The translations under genes and the position numbers were made by a program. DNA of 64,000 nt, from assembly GCF_003576375.1 (NCBI RefSeq), contig NZ_QWGE01000002.1, positions 372,001 to 436,000 on the forward strand, written 5' to 3'. This document shows, piece by piece, positions 7,578 to 17,058 of this stretch. Every line of letters starts with the position of its first letter. Within the stretch, counting starts at the first letter, position 1. A model generated the notes under the pieces. It worked only from the letters and a program-made list of their open reading frames with translations, did not search any database and was not told the DNA's origin. The stretch comes from Pontibacter oryzae. Lineage in GTDB: Bacteria > Bacteroidota > Bacteroidia > Cytophagales > Hymenobacteraceae.

Positions 7578-10500
7578 ATGAAAACACTATTACAAGCTCT
7601 ACTTGCCCTTTGCCTCCTGCTGCCTCTACAAATCTTGGCCGAAGGATCAAAGCAATTAACGCCAAATAATTCTACGTTGGCTTTAACTGACCCTGGGAAT
7701 GATAGATCAGGCTATCTGGCACACGATGCAAACTACGCCGTTGGAACAGGCGTAGCTCCTACCTCGCTAGGCTTCCTAAAGCCGTATGGTTTCACCAGAA
7801 ATGGATCTACCTATTCTGAAGACCATCGCCTGTATGTGCGCCTGAAACCTAACGAAACCCTATATTATGGAGTGCGTCGGGCGCAGCATGATCAAGGTTC
7901 TGGCAACCATGCAGACCTAACTATCGATTTAAGGTATATAACAGCTGCCTCCGGTAGAACTGGTGCTTTGGCTAGCTCCAAAACGCTAACCGCAGATATA
8001 AACTCCACAAGACATATGGGGTTAGTGGCTGGTGCTGGTGTAATAGGTAATAAAACACAGGTGAATAATGGTCCTAACAGGCCCGCAAGAGGCACTTTTG
8101 CAGCTGTTACGAACGGATATTCGCCTTTAAGCTATACAAACACTACAGGTTCAACTCAAGATTTCTTCATTGAGTTTACACAAGCTGGCGAAGCCAATAT
8201 GACCGATGGCCAGCGATTCTCTGTATACGACCTTTGGGACTTTACTGTAATCGGTACGGACGGCTCAGAAAAACCAGGCCGCCTGCATGCTAAGCTTTGG
8301 TCTTTCTCGGCAGGTGGAACTGATAACGTTTTCTCGAAAAACTTTAGCATGTACCCGCTGATTCCTTCGGAGCAATCCGGCAAATATTTTGTAAAGAAGC
8401 TAGACTTAGCCGGTATTGCCCCGCAGAACTTTTTCCGTTTTGTTACCAATAGCAAGGGTACAAGTGTAGGCTCAACTACCGAGCTAAAGCGTAAAAGCCA
8501 AACAACCCAAACTGACTACCCTGAGTATTTTAACTTTATTAATAACCCTGATGAGGAGTTTTGGCCAACTGCCTCAGCTCCTTCTTTTACAGTTGGCATT
8601 AACACCGTTTGCGATCCGTCTACGAACACGGGTAAGGTTACTTTCACCGCCAACAGCTCTGAGAGCAGCACATTCATTGTGCTAATTGACTTGAACGGAA
8701 CTGATGGTTACCAAACAAACTCTAAAGACGTTTTGCTTGAGAAAACCGGCCCTGCCGGTGTGAAAACTATTACCTGGGATGGTAAAGATGGTTTGGGAGC
8801 CAACGTTGCCCCAGGCACAAGTATAAAATACTATTTCAAGAATGGTAGTGGCCAAATCAACTTCCCGGTGTATGACGCTGAGAAAAACCTGTATGGTTTT
8901 AAAGTGTTTGATGTGCGCCCGACAACTGGTGCCGCAAGTAGCTCCTTATATTGGGACGACACTAACCTTAGCACATCTCGTTTTCCTGCACCACAAACAG
9001 AACTTTGGGGCGTTGCCTCTGGTAGTGGCGTTCACAAATGGGGTTCTTTAGGCACGGGTGGTGACTTGTACACAGTAAATACATGGACTTACGGCTACAC
9101 TAACGAAACAAACCAGTCACTTAACTATGCATATGACTGCTCTGCTGATATTGCCGTAACCCAATCCGTGGTTGCCGGGCCATACTATAATGGTAGAGAT
9201 ATCACCTACACTGTTTCGGTGAAAAACAATGGGCCAATGGATGCAGTTAACTCTACCATTCAGTATACGCTGCCAGCCGGCTTAACACGCATCAGTGCAA
9301 CACCTGCAACTGGTTCTTACAATACTACTTCCAATATTTGGACAATACCTTCGCTTGCTAACGGGGCAACAACTACGCTAACCCTAGTGGCGCGCCCAAC
9401 TACTACTGGGTCGCTAACCTCAACGGCAGCCAGAAGTGGTGGTAGTACGGTTGACAATGTATCAACAAACAACTCCGCATCAACAACTGTAACTGTAAGC
9501 CCTAGCGCCGACATCGCCGTGACCAATGCCGTGTCGGCTGGCCCCTACTACGTTGGCAACAATGTGACTTACACGGTGACGGCGACCAACAACGGCCCGA
9601 ACAGCGTGAGCGACGTTACGGTGACTGACAAGCTGCCTGCCGGCGTGACGTTCGTGTCTTCGAGCGCGGGCGCCAGCTACAATGCCACGACTGGCGTTTG
9701 GACGATCCCGACGCTAAACAGTGGCGCCAGCACAACAATGACCCTTACAGGCACGCTCAATCAGGCTGGTACAATAAGCACCACGGCCGCGGTGAATACT
9801 TCGTCTGCCTACTACGACTCGAACAGCGCCAACAACTCAGCCTCCAACAGCATCACGGTGGAGGGCCAGAGCGACGTGCAAGTAATCGGATCGGTATCTA
9901 ATGCCAACCCGGACCTGGGCGAGACCATCACCTACACCTTCCAGGTGAAGAACAACGGGCCGAGCAGCGCGACCAACGTGGTGCTGGCTAACCGTATCCC
10001 GGCAACGCTGACAGTGGTAAGCACCAGCGCCTCGCAGGGTTCCGTGAGTAACAACACCTGGTCAGTTGGCACATTGGCCAGCGGCGCTACTCAGACACTT
10101 ACCATTACGGCTAAGCCTAATACCTCTAACACCACAATTAGCCTGACGGGCACGCAGACGCACACTGAGTACGATGCCGTTGATTCTAACAACTCTGCCA
10201 CGGTAACGGTTAACGTAAGAGCCGCTGCTGACATCGCGGTAAGCAACGCCGTATCGACGGGCCCCTACTATGTTGGCAATAATGTGACTTACACGGTAAC
10301 GGCGACCAACAACGGCCCGAACAGCGTGAGCAACGTTACGGTGACTGACAAGCTGCCTGCCGGCGTGACGTTCGTGTCGTCGAGCGCGGGCGCCAGTTAC
10401 AACGCCACGACTGGCGTTTGGACGATCCCGGCGCTAAACAGTGGCGCCAGCACGACAATGACCCTTACAGGCACGCTGAATCAGGCTGGTACAATAAGCA

Positions 10501-13500
10501 CTACTGCCGCGGTGAATACTTCTTCTGCCTACTATGACTCGAACAGCGCCAACAACTCAGCCAGCAACAGCATCACGGTGGAGGGCCAGAGCGACGTGCA
10601 GGTAACCGGTAGCGTATCTAACGCCAACCCGGAGTTTAATGAAGTAATCACTTATACTTTCCAGGTGAAGAACAATGGCCCGAGCAGCGCGACTAACGTG
10701 GTGTTGACTAACCAGATCCCGGCAACGCTGACAGTGGTAAGCACCAGCGCCTCGCAAGGTTCCGTGAGTAACAACACGTGGTCGGTGGGCTCCCTGGCCA
10801 GTGGCGCTACCCAGACGCTGACCATTACGGCAAAGCCAAACACTGGTAACACGGCCATTAGCGTAACAGGCACCCAAACACACACCGAGTATGATGCTGT
10901 TGCCTCTAACAACGCGGCCACAGTCAATGTTAACGTAAGAACTGCAGCAGACATTGCAGTGGCAAACGTGGTTTCTACGGCTGGCCCCTACTACGTTGGC
11001 AACAATGTGACTTACACGGTGACGGCGACCAACAACGGCCCGAACAGCGTGAGCGACGTTACGGTGACTGACAAGCTGCCTGCCGGCGTGACGTTCGTGT
11101 CTTCGAGCGCGGGCGCCAGCTACAACGCCACGACTGGCGTTTGGACGATCCCGGCGCTAAACAGTGGCGCCAGCACGACAATGACCCTTACAGGCACGCT
11201 CAATCAGGCTGGTACAATAAGCACCACGGCCGCGGTGAATACTTCGTCTGCCTACTACGACTCGAACAGCGCCAACAACTCGGCCTCCAACAGCATCACG
11301 GTGGAGGGCCAGAGCGACGTGCAGGTGACTGGATCGGTATCGAATGCCAACCCGGACCTGGGCGAGACCATCACTTATACGTTCCAGGTGAAGAACAACG
11401 GGCCGAGCAGCGCGACCAACGTGGTGCTGGCTAACCGTATCCCGGCAACGCTGACCGTGTTGAGCACCAGCGCCTCGCAGGGTTCTGTGAGTAACAACAC
11501 GTGGTCGGTGGGCTCCCTGGCCAGCGGCGCTACCCAGACGCTGACCATTGTGGCCAGGCCTAATACATCCAACACAAGCATTAGCCTGACGGGCACGCAG
11601 ACGCACACCGAGTACGACGCAGTTGCCTCTAACAACGCGGCAACTGTTACTGTAAATGTGAAACCTGCCGCCGATATCGCTGTTACCAACACTGTTTCAG
11701 CAGGGCCATACTATGTTGGCAATAATGTGACTTACACGGTGACGGCGACCAACAACGGCCCGAACAGCGTGAGCGACGTTACGGTGACTGACAAGCTGCC
11801 TGCCGGCGTGACGTTCGTGTCGTCGAGCGCGGGCGCCAGCTACAACGCCACGACTGGCGTTTGGACGATCCCGACGCTAAACAGTGGCGCCAGCACGACA
11901 ATGACCCTTACAGGCACGCTCAATCAGGCTGGTACAATAAGCACCACGGCCGCGGTGAATACTTCTTCTGCCTACTATGACTCGAACAGCGCCAACAACT
12001 CAGCCAGCAACAGCATCACGGTGGAGGGCCAGAGCGACGTGCAGGTGACTGGATCGGTATCTAATGCCAACCCGGACCTGGGCGAGACCATCACTTATAC
12101 CTTCCAGGTGAAGAACAACGGGCCGAGCAGCGCGACCAACGTGGTGCTGTCAGGCCAGATCCCGGCAACGCTGACCGTGTTGAGCGTGAATACAACCCAA
12201 GGCAGCTTTAGCAATAACGCCTGGTCGGTAGGCACCCTGGCCAGCGGCGCTACCCAGACGCTGACCATTGTGGCCAGGCCTAATACATCCAACACAAGCA
12301 TCAGCCTGACGGGCACGCAGACGCACACCGAGTACGACGCTGTTGACTCTAATAATGCTGCTACGATTTTAGTGAATGTGAAAGCTTCTGCCGATATCGC
12401 AGTAAGCAATGCTGTTTCAGCACCTCAGAATGGCAAGTATCGTGTTGGTGATATAGTTACCTATACTGTTATAGTTTCTAACCTTGGTCCGGACGCTACT
12501 ACGAATCAAAGGGTAAGTTATGTGCTGCCAACAGGTTTGGAGCTTGTGTCTCAGTCTACTACTAAAGGCACTTATAATACTACAAATGGCCTGTGGCAAG
12601 TAGGCAGACTGACCAATGCAGAACAACAAACGCTAACAATTACCGCTCGTATTGTTGCAGAAGGTACTATTACAACAAATGCAGTTAAAAACGGAGGCTC
12701 GGTAACAGACCCTAATAGCAGCAACAACTCTGCTTCTGTTACAATAAATAGTGATAAAGCAGATATAGCTGCAGTGTATGTGGTTGCCCCTGCTAAACAC
12801 TTTTATGATTATACTAACGGTAACGTACTTGCAACTGTAACTGATGATGACGGCGCAATAGTAGCTGCTAAATTGGTGTCAGGCACATTGCCAGCAGGCT
12901 CTGTTCTGAACGCAGATGGCAGCATCACAGTGTCCGACTTCCGTTACCTGCGCCCAGGCTCATACCCTGTAAGCATTGCTACAACCGATGCAAACGCTGG
13001 AGTTACTACCCAGACTATTACACTTGTAATAAATGGTGACCGTGATGGAGATGGCGTAAACGATTTCACCGACATCGATAACAACAATGATGGCATCACA
13101 AACATAGATTCAAGTAAAGGTGCTGATCCGTTCGGAGACGACGACAAGGATGGCTTGCTGAACTACACAGACCCGGATTATGTGCATCCTTTCTATGGCG
13201 CTTTCAGAGACAAGAACAAAGATGGCATCAACGACTGGTTCGATATCGACATGGATGGCATCATAAATAGCTTTGACATTGACATTGATAATGATGGCAT
13301 CACAAACGTAATTGAAGCAAATAGTGGAGTTTTACCTTCGGAAGATGTGTACGATGCAATGAATGGGATAATCCGAGGCAGCGTGAGCACCAATGGTATG
13401 CCTGTTATCATTCAAACAGCTTCAAACTCGGGTAAAACCATTCTGGCAATGCCTGATACCGATAGCGACAGGCTTCCTGATTTCCTTGACCTGGATTCTG

Positions 13501-14585
13501 ACAACGATGGTTTGCCTGATTTACTGGAAGGACAGACGACTAAAAAGTATACCGTACTGGCTAATGCTGATGCTGATGGAGATGGTTTGGATGACGCCCT
13601 AGACCCAACCTGCGGATGCGAGAAAAACGGTTATGCGGTTGTACCTGTAAACCACGACTTCGACACAATCCCGGATTATCTAGACTTGGATAGTGACGAT
13701 GACTACACCCCAGACTTTGACGAAACCTTTGACGAAAATAAAGACGGAGATTATATAAGCGAAATGAAAACCCGTGGTACAAATTTCTCGAACGCATCTA
13801 GGCTTAACTACTACTCTCCTAACGACATAACCCCGGATGGCAGACCAAAATGGTTAGCGCTAAACGCAAACGACGTTCCTCTGTTGCTGGTATACGGAAG
13901 TGGCCACTACTACGACACAGATAAAGATGGTATGATCGACCTGTTCGACACGGATAACTTTGGTGCGCCAATGGTTCGCATTGTAAACGCAACCGGCGAA
14001 ATGAGCTTCCGCGAAGACCCGATAGTTACGCCATTGCCAGTAACGCTGATGAAGTTTATGGCCAAAGTTAACCATAACGGCGTGCAGCTAACCTGGTCTA
14101 CGGCCACCGAAATCAACAACGACCGTTTCATTATAGAGCGCAGCCAGGATGGTAAAACGTTCACCGCCATCGCTTCGGTGAAAGGTGCCGGAAACAGCAG
14201 CGTTACATTGAACTACAGCTTCGTGGATGCAAAAGCTCCGGTAGGCACATCATACTACCGCTTGAAGCAAGTGGATTTTGATGGCAAGTATGAATACAGT
14301 ACTGTAGTAGCAGCAACACTGACTAATACCCTGAATGGGCAGCAGCCAAAAGCAACGCTCTACCCTAACCCAACTAATGGTTATGCCAAGCTTAACATGG
14401 CTGCCTTGCCTTCAGGCACCTATTCAGTGGCCATCATTAGCATGGACGGCCGCTTAGTGAAGCAAGTACAGGTAAACAGCGAACTTGAGCAGGAACTTGA
14501 CTTGAGTACGCTGGCAAACGGCAAGTATGTGCTGCGCCTGCAAGGCCAAAACGTGCAGCAGAACATCAACTTCCTGAAAAATTAA
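7578..14585 (+). CDS. Giant secreted DUF11-repeat adhesin with T9SS sorting domain
   Basis: The 2335-aa protein has a Sec signal peptide (about residues 1-21), an N-terminal region of about 500 residues that I do not recognise, and about ten DUF11-type Ig-like domains between residues 520 and 1725. Eight of these form four nearly identical double-domain units. Residues about 1815-2120 carry many Asp-rich DxDxDG calcium-binding repeats of the thrombospondin type 3 kind. A fibronectin-like module starts at LPVTLMKF, and the end is a type A T9SS sorting domain (YPNPTNG to the final LKN). It is therefore expected at the cell surface or released through the type IX system, as a stalk-like adhesin. 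It is flanked by terminators on both sides and is monocistronic. The motif AAGTATR, common elsewhere, is scarce here. Confidence 0.92.
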   Translation: MKTLLQALLALCLLLPLQILAEGSKQLTPNNSTLALTDPGNDRSGYLAHDANYAVGTGVAPTSLGFLKPYGFTRNGSTYSEDHRLYVRLKPNETLYYGVRRAQHDQGSGNHADLTIDLRYITAASGRTGALASSKTLTADINSTRHMGLVAGAGVIGNKTQVNNGPNRPARGTFAAVTNGYSPLSYTNTTGSTQDFFIEFTQAGEANMTDGQRFSVYDLWDFTVIGTDGSEKPGRLHAKLWSFSAGGTDNVFSKNFSMYPLIPSEQSGKYFVKKLDLAGIAPQNFFRFVTNSKGTSVGSTTELKRKSQTTQTDYPEYFNFINNPDEEFWPTASAPSFTVGINTVCDPSTNTGKVTFTANSSESSTFIVLIDLNGTDGYQTNSKDVLLEKTGPAGVKTITWDGKDGLGANVAPGTSIKYYFKNGSGQINFPVYDAEKNLYGFKVFDVRPTTGAASSSLYWDDTNLSTSRFPAPQTELWGVASGSGVHKWGSLGTGGDLYTVNTWTYGYTNETNQSLNYAYDCSADIAVTQSVVAGPYYNGRDITYTVSVKNNGPMDAVNSTIQYTLPAGLTRISATPATGSYNTTSNIWTIPSLANGATTTLTLVARPTTTGSLTSTAARSGGSTVDNVSTNNSASTTVTVSPSADIAVTNAVSAGPYYVGNNVTYTVTATNNGPNSVSDVTVTDKLPAGVTFVSSSAGASYNATTGVWTIPTLNSGASTTMTLTGTLNQAGTISTTAAVNTSSAYYDSNSANNSASNSITVEGQSDVQVIGSVSNANPDLGETITYTFQVKNNGPSSATNVVLANRIPATLTVVSTSASQGSVSNNTWSVGTLASGATQTLTITAKPNTSNTTISLTGTQTHTEYDAVDSNNSATVTVNVRAAADIAVSNAVSTGPYYVGNNVTYTVTATNNGPNSVSNVTVTDKLPAGVTFVSSSAGASYNATTGVWTIPALNSGASTTMTLTGTLNQAGTISTTAAVNTSSAYYDSNSANNSASNSITVEGQSDVQVTGSVSNANPEFNEVITYTFQVKNNGPSSATNVVLTNQIPATLTVVSTSASQGSVSNNTWSVGSLASGATQTLTITAKPNTGNTAISVTGTQTHTEYDAVASNNAATVNVNVRTAADIAVANVVSTAGPYYVGNNVTYTVTATNNGPNSVSDVTVTDKLPAGVTFVSSSAGASYNATTGVWTIPALNSGASTTMTLTGTLNQAGTISTTAAVNTSSAYYDSNSANNSASNSITVEGQSDVQVTGSVSNANPDLGETITYTFQVKNNGPSSATNVVLANRIPATLTVLSTSASQGSVSNNTWSVGSLASGATQTLTIVARPNTSNTSISLTGTQTHTEYDAVASNNAATVTVNVKPAADIAVTNTVSAGPYYVGNNVTYTVTATNNGPNSVSDVTVTDKLPAGVTFVSSSAGASYNATTGVWTIPTLNSGASTTMTLTGTLNQAGTISTTAAVNTSSAYYDSNSANNSASNSITVEGQSDVQVTGSVSNANPDLGETITYTFQVKNNGPSSATNVVLSGQIPATLTVLSVNTTQGSFSNNAWSVGTLASGATQTLTIVARPNTSNTSISLTGTQTHTEYDAVDSNNAATILVNVKASADIAVSNAVSAPQNGKYRVGDIVTYTVIVSNLGPDATTNQRVSYVLPTGLELVSQSTTKGTYNTTNGLWQVGRLTNAEQQTLTITARIVAEGTITTNAVKNGGSVTDPNSSNNSASVTINSDKADIAAVYVVAPAKHFYDYTNGNVLATVTDDDGAIVAAKLVSGTLPAGSVLNADGSITVSDFRYLRPGSYPVSIATTDANAGVTTQTITLVINGDRDGDGVNDFTDIDNNNDGITNIDSSKGADPFGDDDKDGLLNYTDPDYVHPFYGAFRDKNKDGINDWFDIDMDGIINSFDIDIDNDGITNVIEANSGVLPSEDVYDAMNGIIRGSVSTNGMPVIIQTASNSGKTILAMPDTDSDRLPDFLDLDSDNDGLPDLLEGQTTKKYTVLANADADGDGLDDALDPTCGCEKNGYAVVPVNHDFDTIPDYLDLDSDDDYTPDFDETFDENKDGDYISEMKTRGTNFSNASRLNYYSPNDITPDGRPKWLALNANDVPLLLVYGSGHYYDTDKDGMIDLFDTDNFGAPMVRIVNATGEMSFREDPIVTPLPVTLMKFMAKVNHNGVQLTWSTATEINNDRFIIERSQDGKTFTAIASVKGAGNSSVTLNYSFVDAKAPVGTSYYRLKQVDFDGKYEYSTVVAATLTNTLNGQQPKATLYPNPTNGYAKLNMAALPSGTYSVAIISMDGRLVKQVQVNSELEQELDLSTLANGKYVLRLQGQNVQQNINFLKN
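9510..12392 (+). repeat. Four tandem 720/723-bp coding repeats
   Basis: Unit starts, at the Asp codon of the DIAV motif, are 9510, 10230, 10950 and 11673, with the following degenerate domain at 12393. Periods are 720, 720, 723 and 720 bp (240-241 aa), so frame is kept. Each unit encodes two different DUF11 domains. Long stretches are identical between units and are GC-richer than the single, diverged DUF11 domains on each side, which suggests recent amplification or gene conversion. This is a likely site of length variation and assembly collapse. Confidence 0.95.
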
Positions 14586-14616
14586 ATTCACACAAACAAT
14601 CACTAATCTAACAGTT

Positions 14617-14650
14617 AAGGCCCTGCCATTTTGGTAGGGCCTTTCTTTTT
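14617..14650 (+). terminator. Terminator after the DUF11 gene
   Basis: The stem AAGGCCCTGCCA (14617-14628) pairs with TGGTAGGGCCTT (one G-U pair) around a short T loop, followed by CTTTTT. Confidence 0.88.
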
Positions 14651-14681
14651 TATTATTTGATTAACCTGTGAAGAATAAAAA

Positions 14682-14725
14682 AAGCAAGTATGGAAAAGGA
14701 CAATAAGCCTTTCCCATACTTGCTT
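14682..14725 (-). terminator. Terminator of the E1 dehydrogenase gene
   Basis: An 18-bp stem with one mismatch (14682-14699 with 14708-14725) is followed on the minus strand by a run of T. Both arms contain the AAGTATG / CATACTT motif. Confidence 0.85.
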
Positions 14726-14771
14726 ACAAATTGACTGAATTAAAAGCTAACTCAGGTTTATACTTGCATGA

Positions 14772-16850
14772 TTAGTAATTAAGTAGCTCCTCCATATTTG
14801 CTGCAACCTTCCCCGGGTTCGGAAGCATCATTTTTTCCAACTCCACATTAAGAGGAATGGCTGGTAAGTTTGCGGCACCCAACGTGTAAATCGGGGCATC
14901 TAACTTCTGAAAGCAGTCTTTAGACAAGCGGCCAGCCAAGGACTCAGCGAAGGAATTCATGAGCGGTTCCTCAGTTAGCACAAGCGCTTTGCCGTGGCGT
15001 TCCACAGATGCTTTCACGGTTTCGTAGTCGAGCGGGTTCAGCGTGCGCAGGTCCACGATCTCAATACTTCCCGGGAATTGCTTTGAGGCAGTCTTGGCCC
15101 AGTACACGCCCATGCCGTAAGTTATAACCGTCATGCTGTTGCCCATGCGTACCTCCTTCTCATCGGCCTGCTGCACAATATTGGCTTTACCCAATGGCAG
15201 GATGTAGTTTTCGTCTGGCTCAATAGTTTTGGCGTCTTCTGTTCCCGGCACTTTAGACCAGTAAATGCCTTTGTGCTCCAGCATTACAACTGGGTTCGGG
15301 TCAAGGAAGGCAGCCTTCATCAGGCCTTTCATGTCGGCGGCGTTGCTCGGGAAAACTACTTTTATGCCTCTAATATTCAGGAGCGTGGATTCTATACTTC
15401 CGGAGTGGTACGGGCCGCCTCCGCCATATGCGCCAATCGGTACCCGGATAACAGACTGGATCGGAAACTTGCCGTTGCTCAGATAACAGCTTTTAGATAA
15501 CTCCTCGACCAACTGGTTTATGCCCGGCCAGATATAATCTGCAAATTGAATCTCAACGATGGCTTTAGCGCCAACGGCAGACATGCCTGCAGTAGAGCCA
15601 ACTATGTAAGCTTCCTGAATCGGGGTATTAAACACACGGGCATCGCCATACTTCTTGGCAAGCAACGCCGCCTCTCGGAAAACACCACCTAGTTCACCGC
15701 CAACATCCTGGCCATAAAATAGCGCTTCCGGGTATGTGCGCAAGATGTCATCCACGGCATGCAGGGCGGCGTCCACCATAATGGCCTTTTCGGCACCTGC
15801 CGGGCTGCGCTCGCCTTTTTCCTCTGTAACGGGTGTGGGTGCAAACTCATGCGTATCAAAAGTGGCTGGCTCAGGATTTGGAGCGTTCAGGGCGCGCTCA
15901 TAGTCCTGAGCTACCGTATTCTTGGCATCCTGCTCCAGAAGCTTCACCTCATCCACAGCAACGCCGGCCTCCAGCAACAGTTCACGCAGCTTCGGGATCG
16001 GGTCGTCGATGGCGTGCTGGTTCAAGTTGTCGCCGCGGTACCACTCCCGGCGAACCCCGGAAGTATGATGGCCGAGTAACGGAACTTTGGCGTGCACCAA
16101 TATCGGGCGGCGGACCTTACGCGCATACTCAATGGCTACGCGCATGCCTTCGTACGATTCCTCGAAATCGGAGCCGTTTACGCGCAGGCGCTCCATGCCT
16201 TTAAAACCGGCGGCAAACTCAAAGGCATCCATGGCGCGCATTTCTTTACCCGTAGCCGATATTCCCCAATCGTTATCCTGAATAAGGTAAACGATCGGCA
16301 GGTTTTTCAGCACAGCCATCTGGAATGCCTCAGACACTTCGCCTTCAGTTACCGATCCATCACCCAAAGAGCAAATTACAATCGGCTTTTCATCGCCATT
16401 CAGCAAGCCCTGGCTCTCAAGGTATGCTAAGCCATGCGCCATACCTGTTGCCGGAATAGCCTGCATGCCCGTGGCAGAGCTTTGGTGCGGAATCGTTGGG
16501 AAGCCATCGCGCCTCAGCGACGGGTGTCCATAGTATGTTCGGCCGCCACTGAATGGGTCATCGGCTTTGGCCATCAGTTGCAGCATAAGCTCGTAGGGCT
16601 GTAACCCCATGCCAAGCAGCATCGAGTCGTCGCGGTAGTAGAGCGAGGCATAGTCGTAGGGCTTTAACTGCATGGCGGCAGCCAGCTGTATGGCCTCGTG
16701 TCCGCGCGAGGTGCTATGGACATACTTGCTGCAAATGGCTTTATTTTCTTCGTAAGTATCTGCCAGGGTTTTGGCAATTATCATGAGTCGGTAAGCCTTC
16801 TTAAGTAATTCCAGATCAAGTTTTATGGCTTCCAGGGTATCTTTTGACAT
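14772..16850 (-). CDS. 2-oxo acid dehydrogenase E1, alpha-beta fusion (branched-chain type)
   Basis: This thiamine-diphosphate enzyme decarboxylates a 2-oxo acid, most likely the branched-chain ones, and passes the acyl group to the lipoyl E2 subunit. One polypeptide holds both E1 subunits. The alpha part has the ThDP motif GDGSVTEGE ending in ND about 30 residues later (residues near 153-184). The beta part starts near residue 355 (YGQDVGGELGGVF) and ends with the transketolase C-terminal domain. The ATG at 16850 (692 aa) is preferred over a TTG at 16874, which would add eight residues. It is transcribed alone, with no E2 or E3 nearby. Substrate choice (2-oxoisovalerate against pyruvate) is inferred from family resemblance. 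Confidence 0.88.
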   Translation of the reverse strand: MSKDTLEAIKLDLELLKKAYRLMIIAKTLADTYEENKAICSKYVHSTSRGHEAIQLAAAMQLKPYDYASLYYRDDSMLLGMGLQPYELMLQLMAKADDPFSGGRTYYGHPSLRRDGFPTIPHQSSATGMQAIPATGMAHGLAYLESQGLLNGDEKPIVICSLGDGSVTEGEVSEAFQMAVLKNLPIVYLIQDNDWGISATGKEMRAMDAFEFAAGFKGMERLRVNGSDFEESYEGMRVAIEYARKVRRPILVHAKVPLLGHHTSGVRREWYRGDNLNQHAIDDPIPKLRELLLEAGVAVDEVKLLEQDAKNTVAQDYERALNAPNPEPATFDTHEFAPTPVTEEKGERSPAGAEKAIMVDAALHAVDDILRTYPEALFYGQDVGGELGGVFREAALLAKKYGDARVFNTPIQEAYIVGSTAGMSAVGAKAIVEIQFADYIWPGINQLVEELSKSCYLSNGKFPIQSVIRVPIGAYGGGGPYHSGSIESTLLNIRGIKVVFPSNAADMKGLMKAAFLDPNPVVMLEHKGIYWSKVPGTEDAKTIEPDENYILPLGKANIVQQADEKEVRMGNSMTVITYGMGVYWAKTASKQFPGSIEIVDLRTLNPLDYETVKASVERHGKALVLTEEPLMNSFAESLAGRLSKDCFQKLDAPIYTLGAANLPAIPLNVELEKMMLPNPGKVAANMEELLNY

Positions 16851-16937
16851 AAGACGTTTTAAGGTTTGCCCCAATTTACGAATTTTCGGGTTTTAAGTAA
16901 AACAGAGATTGTGTTCGGCAAAACGGCAGATATTAGG

Positions 16938-16945
16938 TAATTTTG
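16938..16945 (+). promoter_or_regulatory. Possible hemF -7 box TAATTTTG
   Basis: The string matches the Bacteroidota -7 consensus TAnnTTTG. No good -33 TTTG is at the right distance. If used, transcription would start near 16951, placing the dyad cluster at 16958-17046 in the hemF leader. Confidence 0.4.
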
Positions 16946-16957
16946 CACTCCGATGGC

Positions 16958-17046
16958 GTATCACGTAGCACGATACACGTATCAGGGTATTCTGAAAACA
17001 GAAACTGAATACGAGGTCGTGCTACATGATACGTGCTACATGATAC
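16958..17046 (+). repeat. Dyad and tandem repeat cluster before hemF
   Basis: The 15-mer GTATCAYGTAGCACG occurs once forward at 16958-16972 and twice in reverse as overlapping tandem copies at 17018-17032 and 17032-17046. Between them are GTATTC (16987-16992) against GAATAC (17007-17012) and the small hairpin TTCTG-AAAA-CAGAA (16990-17003). The whole can fold into a long branched stem ending 12 bases before the hemF ATG. Confidence 0.75.
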
Positions 17047-17058
17047 CAAATTAAGAAA

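Noticed and set aside
9510..12392. Regular repeats as a possible CRISPR or satellite array
   Set aside because: The period is 720 bp, in frame, and encodes Ig-like domains; there are no short repeats with unique spacers.
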